From Cordia subcordata (taxonomy: Eukaryota; Streptophyta; Magnoliopsida; Boraginales; Cordiaceae), in the NCBI GenBank assembly GCA_028554755.1, contig JAPTOF010000005.1, positions 16,342,001-16,406,000 on the forward strand: DNA of 64,000 nucleotides. The letters run 5' to 3'. Numbering within the stretch: the stretch's first letter is position 1; each line of letters opens with the position of its first letter. Below the pieces are notes generated by a model. That model was not told the DNA's origin, ran no database searches, and was given only the letters and a program-made list of their open reading frames with translations. The translations under genes and the position numbers were made by a program. Of this stretch, positions 38,101 through 50,300 are shown one piece after another.

Positions 38101-41100
38101 TTGGATTCAGACTGGACTTAGATAATAATTAGAAACTGGACTTGGATTCAGCCTGGACTTAGATTTGGATAGTCATGTAACCCGTAGGCTAACATGATCG
38201 CTTGGATGGACATGAGACCCGAAGGTGATAAGATAGCCATATGACTTGTAATAGAAAGTATTAGGTTATATAGAAGTACTCTGTCACAGTCAGTAATATT
38301 AGCATAGCTATTTTAACTAACAAAGCAGTTAGCTGAGCTGTTGTATTAGGCAATTACAAAAGCAGTTAGTTAGTAGCTTGAGTGCCAAGACACTCTATTC
38401 TATAAATACCTCATGTAATCAATTTCAGTTAATGTGAGAGATCAAGATATTTTTTCATGCTCTTCATTTCTTCATATGGTATCTAGAGCTAGGTCTTTCC
38501 AGAGAGGAATTTTTTTTTTTTTTCGAAACCCTAGTCTAGGGTTTCATTCATCAGCGATTAGCAAGAAATCTTCAATTAGAGCTAGTTCTTTCTTCTCCCA
38601 GCTGTAAATCAGTTTCTTCCCTGCTCACCAAGCTTCGCGAAGGGTTTTTCTATTGGTATTCCATCAATCTAGCCTGTTCTCCAATTGGTTGAAGCTTCTT
38701 CCATGGCGGAACTACATGATTTACCTGCTAGAGTTAAGTTTCTCATTCAAAACTTCACATCTATGGTGCATATCAAACAGGATTCCACAAATTACATGGT
38801 CTGGAGATCTCAATTGCAGCAAATCTTCAAGGCATATCATCTGTTGAATCATATCACAGGGAAATCACCTTGTCCTGCTCCAACTGTGAAGGATGCTACT
38901 GGGAAGAACATAATCAATCTTGACTACGAAGCCTGGACTTCCTTAAATGAGCATCTTCAGAATTGTCTCTTTGCTGCTATTTCTCCTACTGTTCTTACTT
39001 TAATTCTTCATCTAAATACAGTTGCTGCTATTTGGCAAGCACTTGAACAGAGATTTAGCTCCTTTAGCAGATCTCATGTTCATCATCTGAAGAACAGACT
39101 TCTCAATGTCACTAAGGGCACAAAAACAATGCAAGCTTATCTTGATGAAAGCAAGACCATCACTGATAGCTTAGCTGCTGTAGATGATATTGTTACAGAA
39201 GCAGAATATAGGGCAATGGCTCATACATCTGCAGAAATTAAATGGCTCTCCTATCTGCTTAAAGACTTGGGCATTACTCTGTTTATTCCTACACTCTTTT
39301 ATGACAATGTTTCAGCTCTAGCACTGGCAAACAACCCAGTCTATCATGCCAAGACAAAACATATAGAAATTGATTATCATTTTGTTAGGGAACAGGTTTT
39401 GTCCAAGCAACTGGCAATGTCTCATATTTCAACTACCAAACAAATTGCAGATCTATTTACTAAGCATTTATCAAAGCCAGTTTTCTCCTACCTCAAGTCC
39501 AAGCTTCACATGCTTACCCCTGCTCAGCTTGAGGGGGGCTAATAAGATAGCCATATGACTTGTAATAGAAAGTGTTAGGTTGTATAGAATTACTTTGTCA
39601 CAGTCAGTAATATTAGCATAGCTATTTTAACTAACAAAACAGTTAGCTGAGCTGTTGTATCAGGCAGTTACAAAAGCAGTTAGTTAGTAGCTTGAGTGCC
39701 AAGACACTCTATTCTATAAATACCTCATGTAATCAGTTTCAGTTAATGTGAGAGATCAAGATATTTTTTCATGCTCTTCATTTCTTCATAGAAGGCTAAC
39801 ACGACCGCTCGTTTTTTTGTTTTGTTTTTTTTAAGGGAAACAAGCCACCAAGAGGGTGGCTCTGATACCATATGGAAAATATATAAAATATAAAATATGG
39901 AGAGAAAATATGAAAGTATTGAAGATGGTTGCTTGAGCCATTAGTGGTGGCTCTAGAAGCGAAATAATCATAAAGACTACATTGTGAATTGTTGATATGC
40001 CATGAATACAATAGAAGAGCCTATTTATAGGCATGATAACTTGTTGAGCAAGACTAGAAGCTAAACTAATAGGGTAACTAGAATTCTAAGGAAATTAAAA
40101 TAATAAAGAAACCAATTTGACTAATTACTAATTTAGACCATTGCCTAATTTAATACCATAAGATAAGGAAATACATTAATAACTAAAATATTCTTCAACA
40201 AGAACAATATAAAAAAAGATTCTTCTAGGCCTCATTTGGTATACAGACTCAACCACATGCTGTAAACACTTGATGCAAGGCAGCCTTAAGTCAACCAAAG
40301 TGGTCCATATCCTAATGATTAAACAGAATAGGTCATCGGTGTCGTCTAAACATCATATGGTGTGAGCAATGCATTTTCATGCTTAAATCACAGTGACTTA
40401 AGGCACACAGCTTTTATTTAGTATTTATCCATTGCCTATACAACAAAAAAGAATATTTTGCAAAAAAAATTTCTGTGTATACCTCATTATGGAAAATGGG
40501 CATGCACCCTGGATCCATAATCAGTGCATCTCCATAAGCAATAAAGTCAGTGTTACCAGAGGCATCATGATTGTTTGTGCCAGGTAAAAAAACAACTAGA
40601 TTTGTAGTGTGAAAAGGCTTCTGTGTTCGACTGCCCATGGGTATAAGTTTAACACCTGGAGGGTACTCCTGAAACATGAAAAGATAATCATGTTAGCGCA
40701 ATAGGGATAATTCAATTAAACAAAAGTGACTAACATTCTTCTCTCAAGATTTGGCATCTTCATGTTTAGAAGCTTAAAATGTTACACTTATGTACTACAT
40801 AGTACATCTGGATGTAAACTCTATTTTTCAGATACCACATTTGCAGTGTATGTCTTGCATTACAGTAGCAGTGCAGGAATGAGTTTTATATTATGTTCAA
40901 GTGACATTAGTCATCTGATTGACTTGTCTCAGAAGATCTTCTGGTTTTTTACACAGCAAAGTACTTCTAAATAGACCATATACACATGATGTAGAATATG
41001 ATTCTTAAACTTAATCAATCAGATAGAACCAAACAAGGAAGTTCTTAGTCCCATATGTGAAAATTGTCACATCTTATTCCAATGCAGGACCTGCAATTCT

Positions 41101-44100
41101 ATGTTTTGGTGGAAGACAGAACTTTCAGAAGAATTTATCCAGCTAAAATTGGAGTACAGTCCTTGAAGCTTTCATAGTTCTTAAAAATGAAAATTCATCA
41201 CAAGGACAAACAAACTTGCTTGTGCCAGTGGCCTCCCAGAAGAACCTCTTGACCTCAAATTTTAGCTGGTTTCCCAAAGAAGTTCTGGAAATCTTTCATG
41301 CCTAACTATTATGTTTTGCACGTTACATTTTTCCAAACCAGAGAAAGGGAGAAAAAAGAAAAGATTTGCCTTTGCAAGATAGAACAGTGATTATTAAACT
41401 TCTTCCTTTCTGTTGATGTTGTAATAAACTCATGCTTCTTTATTGATCCTCTTGTCAATATAGCATATGGTTTTGCTCAGAAAAGGTTAGTGGAACAAAC
41501 CTGACACCGAACGGTAGAAGGTATCTTAAAATTTATTGAGTGCGTTGAGTCGTTTAGAATTCCAAGAACACTGAAATGTCCCACTCGATCATTTGTAGGC
41601 TTCACTTCAACAAGCATACTAAGGCAATTTTCAATGTTTATCCACTTGCAAGACTCTGCATAAAAGAACAAAGCAAGTTCATTCCATAAGCATTAATGTG
41701 AGATCCATATATTCCTATCTGATCAAAATCCAAATTTTCAAATTAATACATATCATCAAGTTATCAAAATTAAATTAACCAAACCTTTCAAGTTCAAGTC
41801 TTGAGACCCCAATTTTCCAACTATATACACGGTCTTAACTGGCAATCCTGGTCCAAATTCAGGCTCCTCTATACATTTCAAGAATTTCCACTCTACCACA
41901 CTGTCTGTCTCACAGCCTAATTGCTCCAAAACCTACAACAAAAACCATAAGAAAAATATAAGCAGTTGCACATGATTCTAAAAGAAGCAAAAAGATCTTG
42001 CATCAAGACTGCATGACAAAGACAACTTCTTCTTGATCAATTCATATAGCGCAGCCAGATTGGGAAAAAGATAAAGGGGAAAAAAGGAAGGGGCTCTTGC
42101 AATTGACATCTGCACCAATCTAGGGAGAAGGCAAGGAAAAGGAGAGTATATCCCACAACAACCCCATATCTCGCACTTTTTACTAATGATATTACTTATG
42201 ATTTTGAATTGCCCTTTTTTATGCTCGCTTATGAGCCAAACCAACTTAACTTAAAAATCAAATCTTCCTATTTCAAAATCCCATAAAATTCAAATGATAT
42301 CAGTAAGACAACATGCATCAAAATCACATTCCTTTGCATTAGAGAAAAAAATATGAGAAATTGCTGAAGATCAACAGCAGCATGATAATTGATGTTCAAG
42401 CTAAACAAATCAGTAGGGAAGAAATATAGGAACAATTCAGTATATTGATACTTTAGTGCTGACTGGCATGTAGAGGATAATCTTGTTTAGACTGTTATAG
42501 ATGCTATGTATCTAGTTAGTTAACTATACCTTTGAAATTTTATGACATGGAAGGAAATGTTTATAAGCTGACCTAGCAAAAAGGAAATATAAGAAACCCC
42601 ATCCTCTAGAAGCACCACAATTTGATGAAACACCATATATCACATTCATCAGCTTAAAGATACACTACCAGATGGCAATAGCCAAGCAATTCAACTACAT
42701 TTTCTCACTAACAAATAAAAAGAACCATAATATCCTCATCAGCTTAAAGATGCTGAATGACCATAACCAAGCAATTCAAATACATTTTCTCACTTGCGCA
42801 GAAAAACAAATGCAAGAAAATCATCCATTAGAGAATAACTTCATAGAACAATATATTCCACATTTCATCAGCTTAAAGATACTAAATAAGTGTAACCAAG
42901 CAATCCAATTGCTTTTCTCCCTTATACATGAAATACACAAAAATCATCCATTAGATAAACCATAATATTCCACACTTCATCAGTTCAAAGATACTGAATA
43001 ACCATAACCAACAATTCAAATACATTTTCTCAGCCATACATGCAATGGAGCCAACATAGTTTGTAATATATGAACAAGATTATGGTTTATAAATATAGTT
43101 TACAAGTAAATATTGTGTGTAAAGAATAACATGTACTAACCATTATGGGCAGGGACAGACCCAGGACCAGATATTAGAGGGGGCCAAATATAAAGCATAA
43201 AGAGAAGAGATCTTAATAATATATAGAAGAAAAACCAAAAAGTATTAGTAGTAGCAACTAAGCTATTACTCCAGTAAAATTGAAGACAGTAAAGACCAAA
43301 GAGTATCCTAATCCACCATCAAGATTATAGAGAAAAAAAAAAAAAAGTTCTTACTTTTTGCCCCCATTCAAAAAACGACAAAAAATAAAATTATGTAGAG
43401 AGAAGAAGAAGAGATCTTACGTGTTATCTGAAAAGAGAGAGTAATGTTCTACTTTCTAATGATTGTTAAACTAAAATTACAAAAACCTATAGATAGAGGG
43501 TACAATCGATGCCCCCCTCTTCTTTGTGAATTCGCTTTCAATCAATACAATCTTAGAGGGAAGCACCTCCCCTTCCACGAAATATATTAAAAAAAAAAAC
43601 TAAAATTGCGAAACCAAAAATGAAGAAGATAAATATGAAAGGTTAATTGTAAAGAGATCAATTTACAAAAATAAATTAAGTTACCATTTATTAAATTAAT
43701 TTTTCATTCTAAACAAATAATTATCAAATCAATTACATGCTTATTTATCGCTCAAATTCCTTGTGCTTGATTTTCTAACTTCTAAAAATAAAACATCATT
43801 ACCAATTTGTAAACTAATTTGTTGTGCATGTTTTGTGCTTTCCCCAAAGTTGGTTTTGTGCTTTCTAAAAAATTTGTACACAAATTTATCTCATAAAAAA
43901 TAAAAAATAAAAAAAATTGGGGGGAGAGGGGTCCAGGGGCCGCCCTAAAGCATATGGAGTTCCGTCCTTGATTATGGGTGAGAGGATTTAAGGCCAATGC
44001 AATTACTCTTATGCCTTAGACACGGGTCTCCTTGTGAGCTCAGACATTGAGTTTAAATAATAACTCATGTTAACCATTTTGGGTGAATTGATTTTCGACC

Positions 44101-45356
44101 AAGACCTTAATAGACTAGCCTTACTTGTTGACTTGAGTCCTTGGCCTATGCCATGACAATCTTAAACCTCATTAGCATGTGAACTTAATTTCAGAACAAA
44201 ATAATTGAGCATCATTGAAACACAAATATCACGTATCAAAGTTAAGAACAAGTCAGGTTAACCATCAAAAGTCCATAACTTGAGGCCAAGACAATTTTAG
44301 GGTCCATTTGGATTGCTCTTTTTTTATGAAAAAGGGTAACTTATTTTGTAACAGGTATTTGGATTGGCTTTTAGAAAAAGCTGACTGCTCATTTGGATTG
44401 AAAGGCACTTTTTCTATAACTAATGAAAGAAAAGTTTTTTTCTTTTTTGAAAAGTTTTTTTCTTTTTTGAGAAGTTAAATTTCTGACCTCCAAAAAAAGC
44501 TGAATTTGAACTTTTTTTTTTTCAAAGTTTCAGCTTTTCTTTAAAGCTAAGCCAAATATTTATTGCAAAAGCCAAAAGGATGTACTTTTTTCAAAAAGTA
44601 CTTTTCATTAAAAATCAATCCAGAAGGCCCAAAAACTCATTAAAAACTTCTTGCAAGAAGTTAGAAATTTGGGCTTCTCTCAAAAAAAGAGAAAGAGTAC
44701 TCTTTTCAAAAATTATATAAAAAATATTTTTTTCTTGAAAGATAATCCAAACAAAGCCTTAACACACTAGTAATTACTTGTTGACTCGAGTCCTGCGCCT
44801 ATGCCTTCGACAATAGTAAGCCACATTACCATGTGCGCTAAATTTGATTAGGGACCAAATTTTACAGCTTCGAAATTGCAATCAATCAAAAATGAGCTGG
44901 TAAAACACAAAGATTAAACATCAAATTTCCACTTCATTACCCGACTACAGATAGATTAAGATCAAACAGACTTAAATTAACCATATGTGAGAATAATTCA
45001 ATAATTCATGGCCTTGGCAAATTTCGCGGCTAACAATTAATCAAAATGAGCTAGTAAAACACAGATTACACAACAAATTTTCAATTAAGTACCTGATCAA
45101 GAGCAAGATTAAGATCAAACTGACTTAAATCAACCATATCTGAGCATAATTCATTGCCTTGAACAAGAATTGAAGTGTCTGCTGCTGCTGATACTGAAGG
45201 AGTCAATGGGGCGCATGGCAAGTCCCAGAGGTCAGAATCTTGGAAAGAATCATATTCTGGGTCGTTGAATTTCGGCGGTCGGGTTTGTTTGACGAGAATA
45301 AATTCAGAATCGTTTGATGGGTTGTTGATTATCACTGCGAAGTTGTGAGTTGCCAT
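29157..45356 (-). CDS. Metallo-beta-lactamase-fold hydrolase (At4g33540-like), 12 exons
   Basis: In gene order the exons are 45356-45093, 41932-41785, 41655-41501, 40668-40483, 36756-36681, 35921-35844, 35398-35313, 34447-34374, 33889-33844, 31834-31725, 31316-31142 and 29348-29157. All have GT-AG borders, phases agree, and the product is 529 aa. The first ~250 residues carry no motif I can name. The MBL core follows with metal ligands THHHHDH (H269-H274), GHTDGH (H333), VGDH (D352) and PMHG (H392), so a di-metal hydrolase site looks complete. A hydrophobic segment near the C-terminus (about 508-523) followed by basic residues suggests a tail anchor. By family it is a LACTB2-like hydrolase; the substrate is unknown. 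Introns 1 (3.2 kb) and 4 (3.7 kb) are swollen by transposons. Exon 1 starts at the ATG that matches the family N-terminus. Confidence 0.93.
32320..32630 (+). mobile_element. Solo LTR of the small-LTR element family
   Basis: It begins tgttgaagaat, ends ttttccaca and is flanked by the 5-bp direct repeat actat (32315-32319, 32631-32635). It is the same family as the LTRs at 37498-37828 and 39871-40200, in the opposite orientation. No internal sequence is attached, so it is a solo LTR left by recombination. It lies in intron 9 of the MBL-fold gene, antisense to it. Confidence 0.88.
33045..33200. mobile_element. Fragment of a 'gggtaaatt' DNA-transposon end
   Basis: It starts cagggtaaattgc and continues with spaced C-rich patches of the kind 'accaccctgtggttc' and 'acacccctatgg', like the left half of the element at 12636-13560. 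No matching right end was found, so it appears to be a fragment in intron 9 of the MBL-fold gene. Confidence 0.35.
38226..39790 (+). mobile_element. Internally deleted Ty1/copia retrotransposon nested in the TRIM-like element
   Basis: The LTRs are 38226-38476 and 39540-39790 (251 bp each), with about ten mismatches between them by eye, mostly transitions. The target duplication gaagg lies at 38221-38225 and 39791-39795. A primer-binding-like tggtatctagagc directly follows the 5' LTR, and the purine tract gaggggggc precedes the 3' LTR. Only gag and the end of pol remain between them. Protease, integrase and most of reverse transcriptase are deleted, so it is non-autonomous. Confidence 0.93.
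38685..39542 (+). CDS. Copia gag-RNase H fusion frame of the deleted element
   Basis: A single open frame of 285 aa; an alternative Met at 38703 is also plausible. Residues up to about 165 are copia gag of the retrotransposon capsid type (YMVWRSQLQQIF, AIWQALEQRF, LDESKTITDSL). The rest is the C-terminal RNase H region of pol (TEAEYRAMAHTSAEIKWL, KHIEIDYHFVREQ, QIADLFTKHL). The junction is near 39195 and is in frame. The stop codon is made by the first bases of the 3' LTR. It is a retrotransposon product, not a host gene, and the frame is unbroken. Confidence 0.9.
   Translation: MVEASSMAELHDLPARVKFLIQNFTSMVHIKQDSTNYMVWRSQLQQIFKAYHLLNHITGKSPCPAPTVKDATGKNIINLDYEAWTSLNEHLQNCLFAAISPTVLTLILHLNTVAAIWQALEQRFSSFSRSHVHHLKNRLLNVTKGTKTMQAYLDESKTITDSLAAVDDIVTEAEYRAMAHTSAEIKWLSYLLKDLGITLFIPTLFYDNVSALALANNPVYHAKTKHIEIDYHFVREQVLSKQLAMSHISTTKQIADLFTKHLSKPVFSYLKSKLHMLTPAQLEGG
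42640..43055. repeat. Degenerate tandem repeat, about four units of 90-130 bp
   Basis: The motif tcatcagcttaaagat recurs near 42647, 42737, 42866 and (altered) 42977, each time followed about 25 bases later by aaccaagcaattcaa and then by a 'tttctc' segment. It is an old minisatellite-like expansion inside intron 1 of the MBL-fold gene. Confidence 0.7.
43150..43970. mobile_element. Non-autonomous hAT-like transposon
   Basis: It begins cagggacagaccc and ends ggagttccgtccttg, giving short imperfect inverted ends. It is flanked by the perfect 8-bp direct repeat attatggg (43142-43149, 43971-43978). The 8-bp duplication and CA(G/A)GGAC-type ends fit the hAT superfamily. It is 821 bp long with no transposase, and lies in intron 1 of the MBL-fold gene. 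Confidence 0.72.
44301..44758. mobile_element. Two nested MITE-like elements, 'tttggatt' family, copies 5 and 6
   Basis: An outer element (ggtccatttggattg ... gataatccaaacaaagcc) appears to contain an inner one (about 44391-44630, ctcatttggattg ... aaaatcaatccagaaggc). Both have the family's T-tract/A-tract interior. They lie in intron 1 of the MBL-fold gene. Confidence 0.5.
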
Positions 45357-46424
45357 TGGAGATTATCCTAAAAGTGTTGAGGTCAAATGCTTTATGGGGT
45401 TTTAAGGTTTGTGCATAGTGGTAGTTGCAACTACCAATGGCGGCAGTTTCAATGTTGTATATGTATACCATTCCTACACATTGGGGTGGTTTGGATTGAT
45501 TTTTTCTCGTGTATTTTTGATAATTTTTGGCAGAAAGTAGTTTTTATATAAGTTAAGGTAAACTTGTAGAGAGAGAACGTTGGTTTATTTATTTAATATG
45601 TTAATAATTTTCAAGTCAATTTAATTATCCGAATGACCCAAACCCAATCAAATTGGGGTAAATTAGAAAAATTGCAAATACACCCTCCCCTACGTCATAT
45701 TTAGTTGATTATAACCACACGATAATGGAAGATCTATATAGATTTTGTATTTGAGTATTTCTAGAGTGGGTGGTAGAATGACTATTGATTCTTTTTTAAA
45801 AAGAAAAAGTAATTCAAATTGGTGCTACTTTTATCGAGTAGGTTTCTTAATTATTTTGGGCATCTCATATTGTTAATATTTCAAGATACTGCTCTTTAGA
45901 AAATTTTGTTTTCTTACACAACATAGAATGAAATATTCATATAAATTATTTAATGGTGAAACTTTTAAAAGAGTTAGTCTAACAACCAGCTATATTGAAT
46001 TGTTCATATACTTGATAACATCATAAGCAGAATTAATCGATTATAAAGAGTCCACATTATTTTTCAATATTTGGCAACAGTAAGATTGGACCGGCCCAAA
46101 AGTGCCTACGGCGCCTAAGTGTATTGGACGGGTTAATGCACCAGTTCAATCTAGACCCACACATAGAAATATGGCTCGACACAATTTTAGAGGACTTGTC
46201 CTTATGGTCCAATTTTAGTGAATCATATTGGGCCCAAGTCATGCACCTTTTTTCAAAAATTAAAAGTTAATTTAACAAAATAAATAAATAAATAAAAGGC
46301 AGAGAAAACAGTGAAACTGACCAAAAAGCTTCTATAAATGATTAAGAAGAAATAGAGCTACAAAATACATAAGATACAAAAAACAATTAGTCTTTGGTTA
46401 AGCAGATCTTATATCATATTCGTC

Positions 46425-46830
46425 AGCTTATGAAGTGGAATCTTCGGCACTTCATAATGCTTGCATCTTTGCAAGTCAATGGATTTTGGGTAGCATCGTG
46501 TTTAAGAGCGAAGTAGAGGTATTCCTTAAAATAATTACTTCCCCTGGAAGGACTATCCCTTAGAAATTGCATCTAATGGAAGATATCCAAAAATTATTGC
46601 TGAAAATTCTTTGTTTGATTTTCACTGTATTGGTAGTGCTGCTAATAAACCTTGTGATCGAGTGGCAAGAGAAAAAAATTAGAAATTGTTTGCCTTTGGA
46701 CTGAGTGTTCAAGATCTTCTCTCTGCTTGCTGTTTTTGTTGAAAGATGATTTTAATGCAACTAATATTAAGTGACTTTGTAACCTATATTTGCTGCTTTA
46801 ATGATATTTCAGTTGATTAAAAAAAAAAAG
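46425..46830 (+). pseudogene. Decayed LINE 3' end with RNase H-like remnant
   Basis: Translated fragments in shifting frames read like the RNase H domain at the end of plant LINEs: an ALHNACIFASQWILGS-like helix, then a DFHCIGSAANKPCDRVARE-like stretch corresponding to the usual '...R.aN..AD.lA' motif. Stops and frame changes interrupt it. It ends near an A tract at about 46819-46829, as expected for a LINE tail. It is non-functional. Confidence 0.4.
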
Positions 46831-48256
46831 CAACTGTAGAATAACTAAGGATTACGATTAGGGTTAGGGTTATAAGAAATGAGAGAGTTCCACCCATAGT
46901 CGGCTAATGTTTGTCCACACGTGTCTTTTAAATTGAGATCTTGTTTATCTTAAAATCAAAGAAGAATACTATCATTTGCGGCACATTATAGAAGAATAAA
47001 AAGATATTTACTCAATTTAAAATGTCAAAATACTCAAAAAATAAGACCTAAACAAGTTTCGAACTGCTGAAAAATCTAATACAAAAGGTGCAGAATATAA
47101 TTTTTCTCTGGATGAGAACAAAAAAATGGAAGGGTCATTTAAGAGGTTTCATCTAGTGATCCTACTTTAGTAAAACAAGATAACATTGGAAGTCCTATTT
47201 GATCACTTGTCCCCGCAGTGGTGAAAAGTGATATCCATTTGGATCCGCATTATTGTCTTTGCGACTTCATCTCTATCATGCATCCGACATTCAGAAGTTG
47301 TCCAACATCCTTTTAATGACAATTTTGGTTATTCTAAAATTAATTAGAGGTGAGGACCCTGAATAAATCTGAAAATGGTCCAACATCCTTTTAATGAAGT
47401 TGACAAATCAAACAATAAAAATTATACATAGGTTCTACGTGGATGCCATATGAAGTTTTATGTTGCAATCCAACTTGTGCTTGTTAGCTAGTGGTAAGAT
47501 TTTATAATTATTTAATCTTTGGTTTTCTTTTTTCTTTTTTTGTTGACGATAAAGAATTTATTTTTAAAAGAAGTTAAATTGGTTACAAAGAAATAAATCT
47601 CGGGGAAGTTAATAAAGAATTCACTTTAATCATGTACACATCGCATTCGCCCTAAAATTAAGTAATCTCATACTTAAACAACATTTTATACATTTATTTT
47701 AGATCAATTAATGGTAAAAAATTCTAATGATGGGAGAATATAAACTGAATTAATTATAAAAACATTTCATTTTCTTTTCATTTTCTTTTTTTTTTTTGAC
47801 GAGAAAGAACTCACCTTTACTAGCTTGGAGCACGCTAAATTCATCTTCAGATTATATAAATGTCATCGTGCAACAACATTTCTTTACACATATTTTAGGT
47901 TCATTACAAGTCAAAAAAATATTAGTAATGGGAGAATATAAAATCAAATTTCAGATCCGTAACAATTAATTTGTTTCTCATAATCAAGCACCTGTCCAGC
48001 TTTAGTAACGCACAGACTAAACTTGCCTATTTGATAGCATACATTCTTTTTCTTTATCCTTTATGTCGCTTTCTCATAATGAAAAGTAGGATAACGATAA
48101 GATTGCCAAAGATGTTAAAAAATTATAATTAATTACTTTGTGGTAATTATAATTTATAATATGAGCTTTTGTTGGAATCACTTAATGTGTAATAATTTAT
48201 TTAATAGTGCAGCAGTGCACAAGGATACCACACGCTCATTAGTTTTCGACTAAGTC

Positions 48257-48475
48257 CACTAAGTGCTCATTTGAATTGATTTCTTTTATTATCTTTTATA
48301 ATTTAAAAAAAATGTTTTTGGAAAATTAAAATTTTTTACTCTTAAAAGAAGTTGAACTTGAACTTATTCATAGTTTTATTTTTTTTGAAAGTTAAATTAA
48401 ATATTTATTATAAAAATACATATTGTTTAACAATAGTTTTTTTTCCCATAAAGAAAAGCCAAAAAAAATGTATAC
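48257..48475. mobile_element. MITE-like element, 'tttggatt' family, diverged copy 7
   Basis: It starts gctcatttgaattgat and has the T/A tract interior and the 'aaatatttattataaaaa' segment shared with other copies. The right end is not well defined. Confidence 0.35.
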
Positions 48476-50300
48476 TTTTGCGAAAAAACACAAGCATAAC
48501 ACACGGCAGTGGATTAAATATTCAGAAGTGGAAAATGCACACTTGGCCGCATTATAATTTTTTAAATGATCTAAAAATCGTCGAGGATTAGGCAATGCTT
48601 TTTCTGCTTTGGCTTCATTCAAACCCACATAGAAAATGGAATGCTTTAAAAAGTACGAGGAAAAACTTTTGGGGAATGTTTGATATATAGAAAAAGTAAA
48701 AGCACCAAGGGGTTAGCACAGATGCTTTGGCAAAATGACGAAAATGGTGAAATTAAATTTTGATGGATTCATTAAATAGTTGGAGGTCTACGTATCTGAT
48801 AATAATCGCTTAAATTTCTTCTCAAATTAAAAAGAAAAAAACTTTCATCACGTTCGAATACGTACTCAATTTTTCACAAAATAATATTTTGTATTCTTTT
48901 TTTTTTTGGGTTCATTACATTTTAAATGAAGGACCCAAATTTTCTTTAAAAAATAAACATCAAGAGGTGAAAAATACTATTTTATAGAAAGTTAAAAGAT
49001 TAATTATGTATGATGTTCTGACTTTGTTGTTTTTGAAAGAAAAGATAAAATCATAGAGATATTAGAAAGATAGAAAGAACAAGATAGAATTTTGGTAACG
49101 ATGTCAAGAAAAGTTCACACACTATTAGTATGAAATGTTGAAATTTTTAACCTATGTGAAATTACTTGAAATAGTAAAAGTTGTTTAAAAAATTACTTAA
49201 AATACTATTTTACTACATTAATAATATTCACGTATGGAGATGGAAGTTTTTAAAAACACGAAAGTTTTGGATACCTCATTAAATCTTCAGGTAAAAAAAA
49301 CTGAGAATCCTCTCTTGATATCAAAATTCTATGAATATTTTTAACAACCATAAACTATGTCTAGTAAATAAGTTAATTATAATTATCTTAATAATTTATA
49401 ATTATTAAATCTCATTTTATTCGTCACATCAAAACCTAGTACACAACCTCGTTGAAGAAAGATTAAAATAATCGACACTTTCTCTCATGGTCGCCAGACT
49501 ATTTTTTGATCAAAAAAGTAGTCGCCGGACTATTTTGGCAACTGCATAGACGTGAAGATGCTTGGGAAATTATTTTAAAAAAGTCAAAAATTCCTGTGGT
49601 TGACGCAAATTGGTCTGGAATGTTTTATATAATTTCTGGTCTATAGAGAGATAAATTAAGTCGAATGGTATTTGAAAATTATTATGTAGGACTGGTTTTA
49701 AATATAAGGATGGTGGGATCGCACCATTCAGGATGCACGAAGAAAATTATAATTAGGAAAAAAAAATGCTTGGTTTGCTTGTTTCTATCTTTTACAAAGA
49801 ATGAAATTTTTTCTAGAAAATTTGAGAAAAACTAAAAGTTATTTTCAATGTCTTCTAATTTCTTTTTTTCATAAACACACTCTCACAAATACTCTCTCAC
49901 AAGCATAACCAAAAAGAGAAAAGAATACACACACACAAACATCTTGATACAATAAAGTCAAAATATACACAAAGATACAAACAAATTTTCTAATTTTCAC
50001 TTGATAAAAAACAATTTTTATTTTTTTTAATCGAATATATTTTTTGAATTTTACAAAATTAAAATAAAAACTATTTTAAAAAATAAGAACAAAAATTAAA
50101 AATTAAAAAAAGTTTTCCAAACCAAAGGCACCTTTATCTTCTACATAAAATTGTTTACCAACACTTCAGATTTTTGGATCCACATCTATGGCCTCCACGC
50201 CCCTAAACCAATTGGGTTGGCTGGAAAATTGATCGAAAGGTCTAGTACTTAGATCAAATAGTAGCAAGACATCATATCAAGTGCTATTTTGCTTGTTTTA

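Larger units (their letters stand above)
37498..40200 (-). mobile_element. Small non-coding LTR retrotransposon (TRIM-like), interrupted by a copia element
   Basis: The LTRs are 37498-37828 (331 bp) and 39871-40200 (330 bp), with TG...CA ends, flanked by the direct repeat agaac (37493-37497, 40201-40205). On the minus strand, the right LTR is followed by a primer-binding site tggtatcagagcc (initiator-Met tRNA type), and the left LTR is preceded by the purine tract tttgagaggggg. Without the inner insertion the element is only about 1.1 kb and has no coding frame, as in TRIM elements. It sits in intron 4 of the MBL-fold gene, on the same strand as the gene. Confidence 0.9.

Noticed and set aside
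46848..46876. Telomere-like 'ttagggttaggg' stretch
   Set aside because: Only about two repeats and not the usual plant TTTAGGG unit; too short to be an interstitial telomere.
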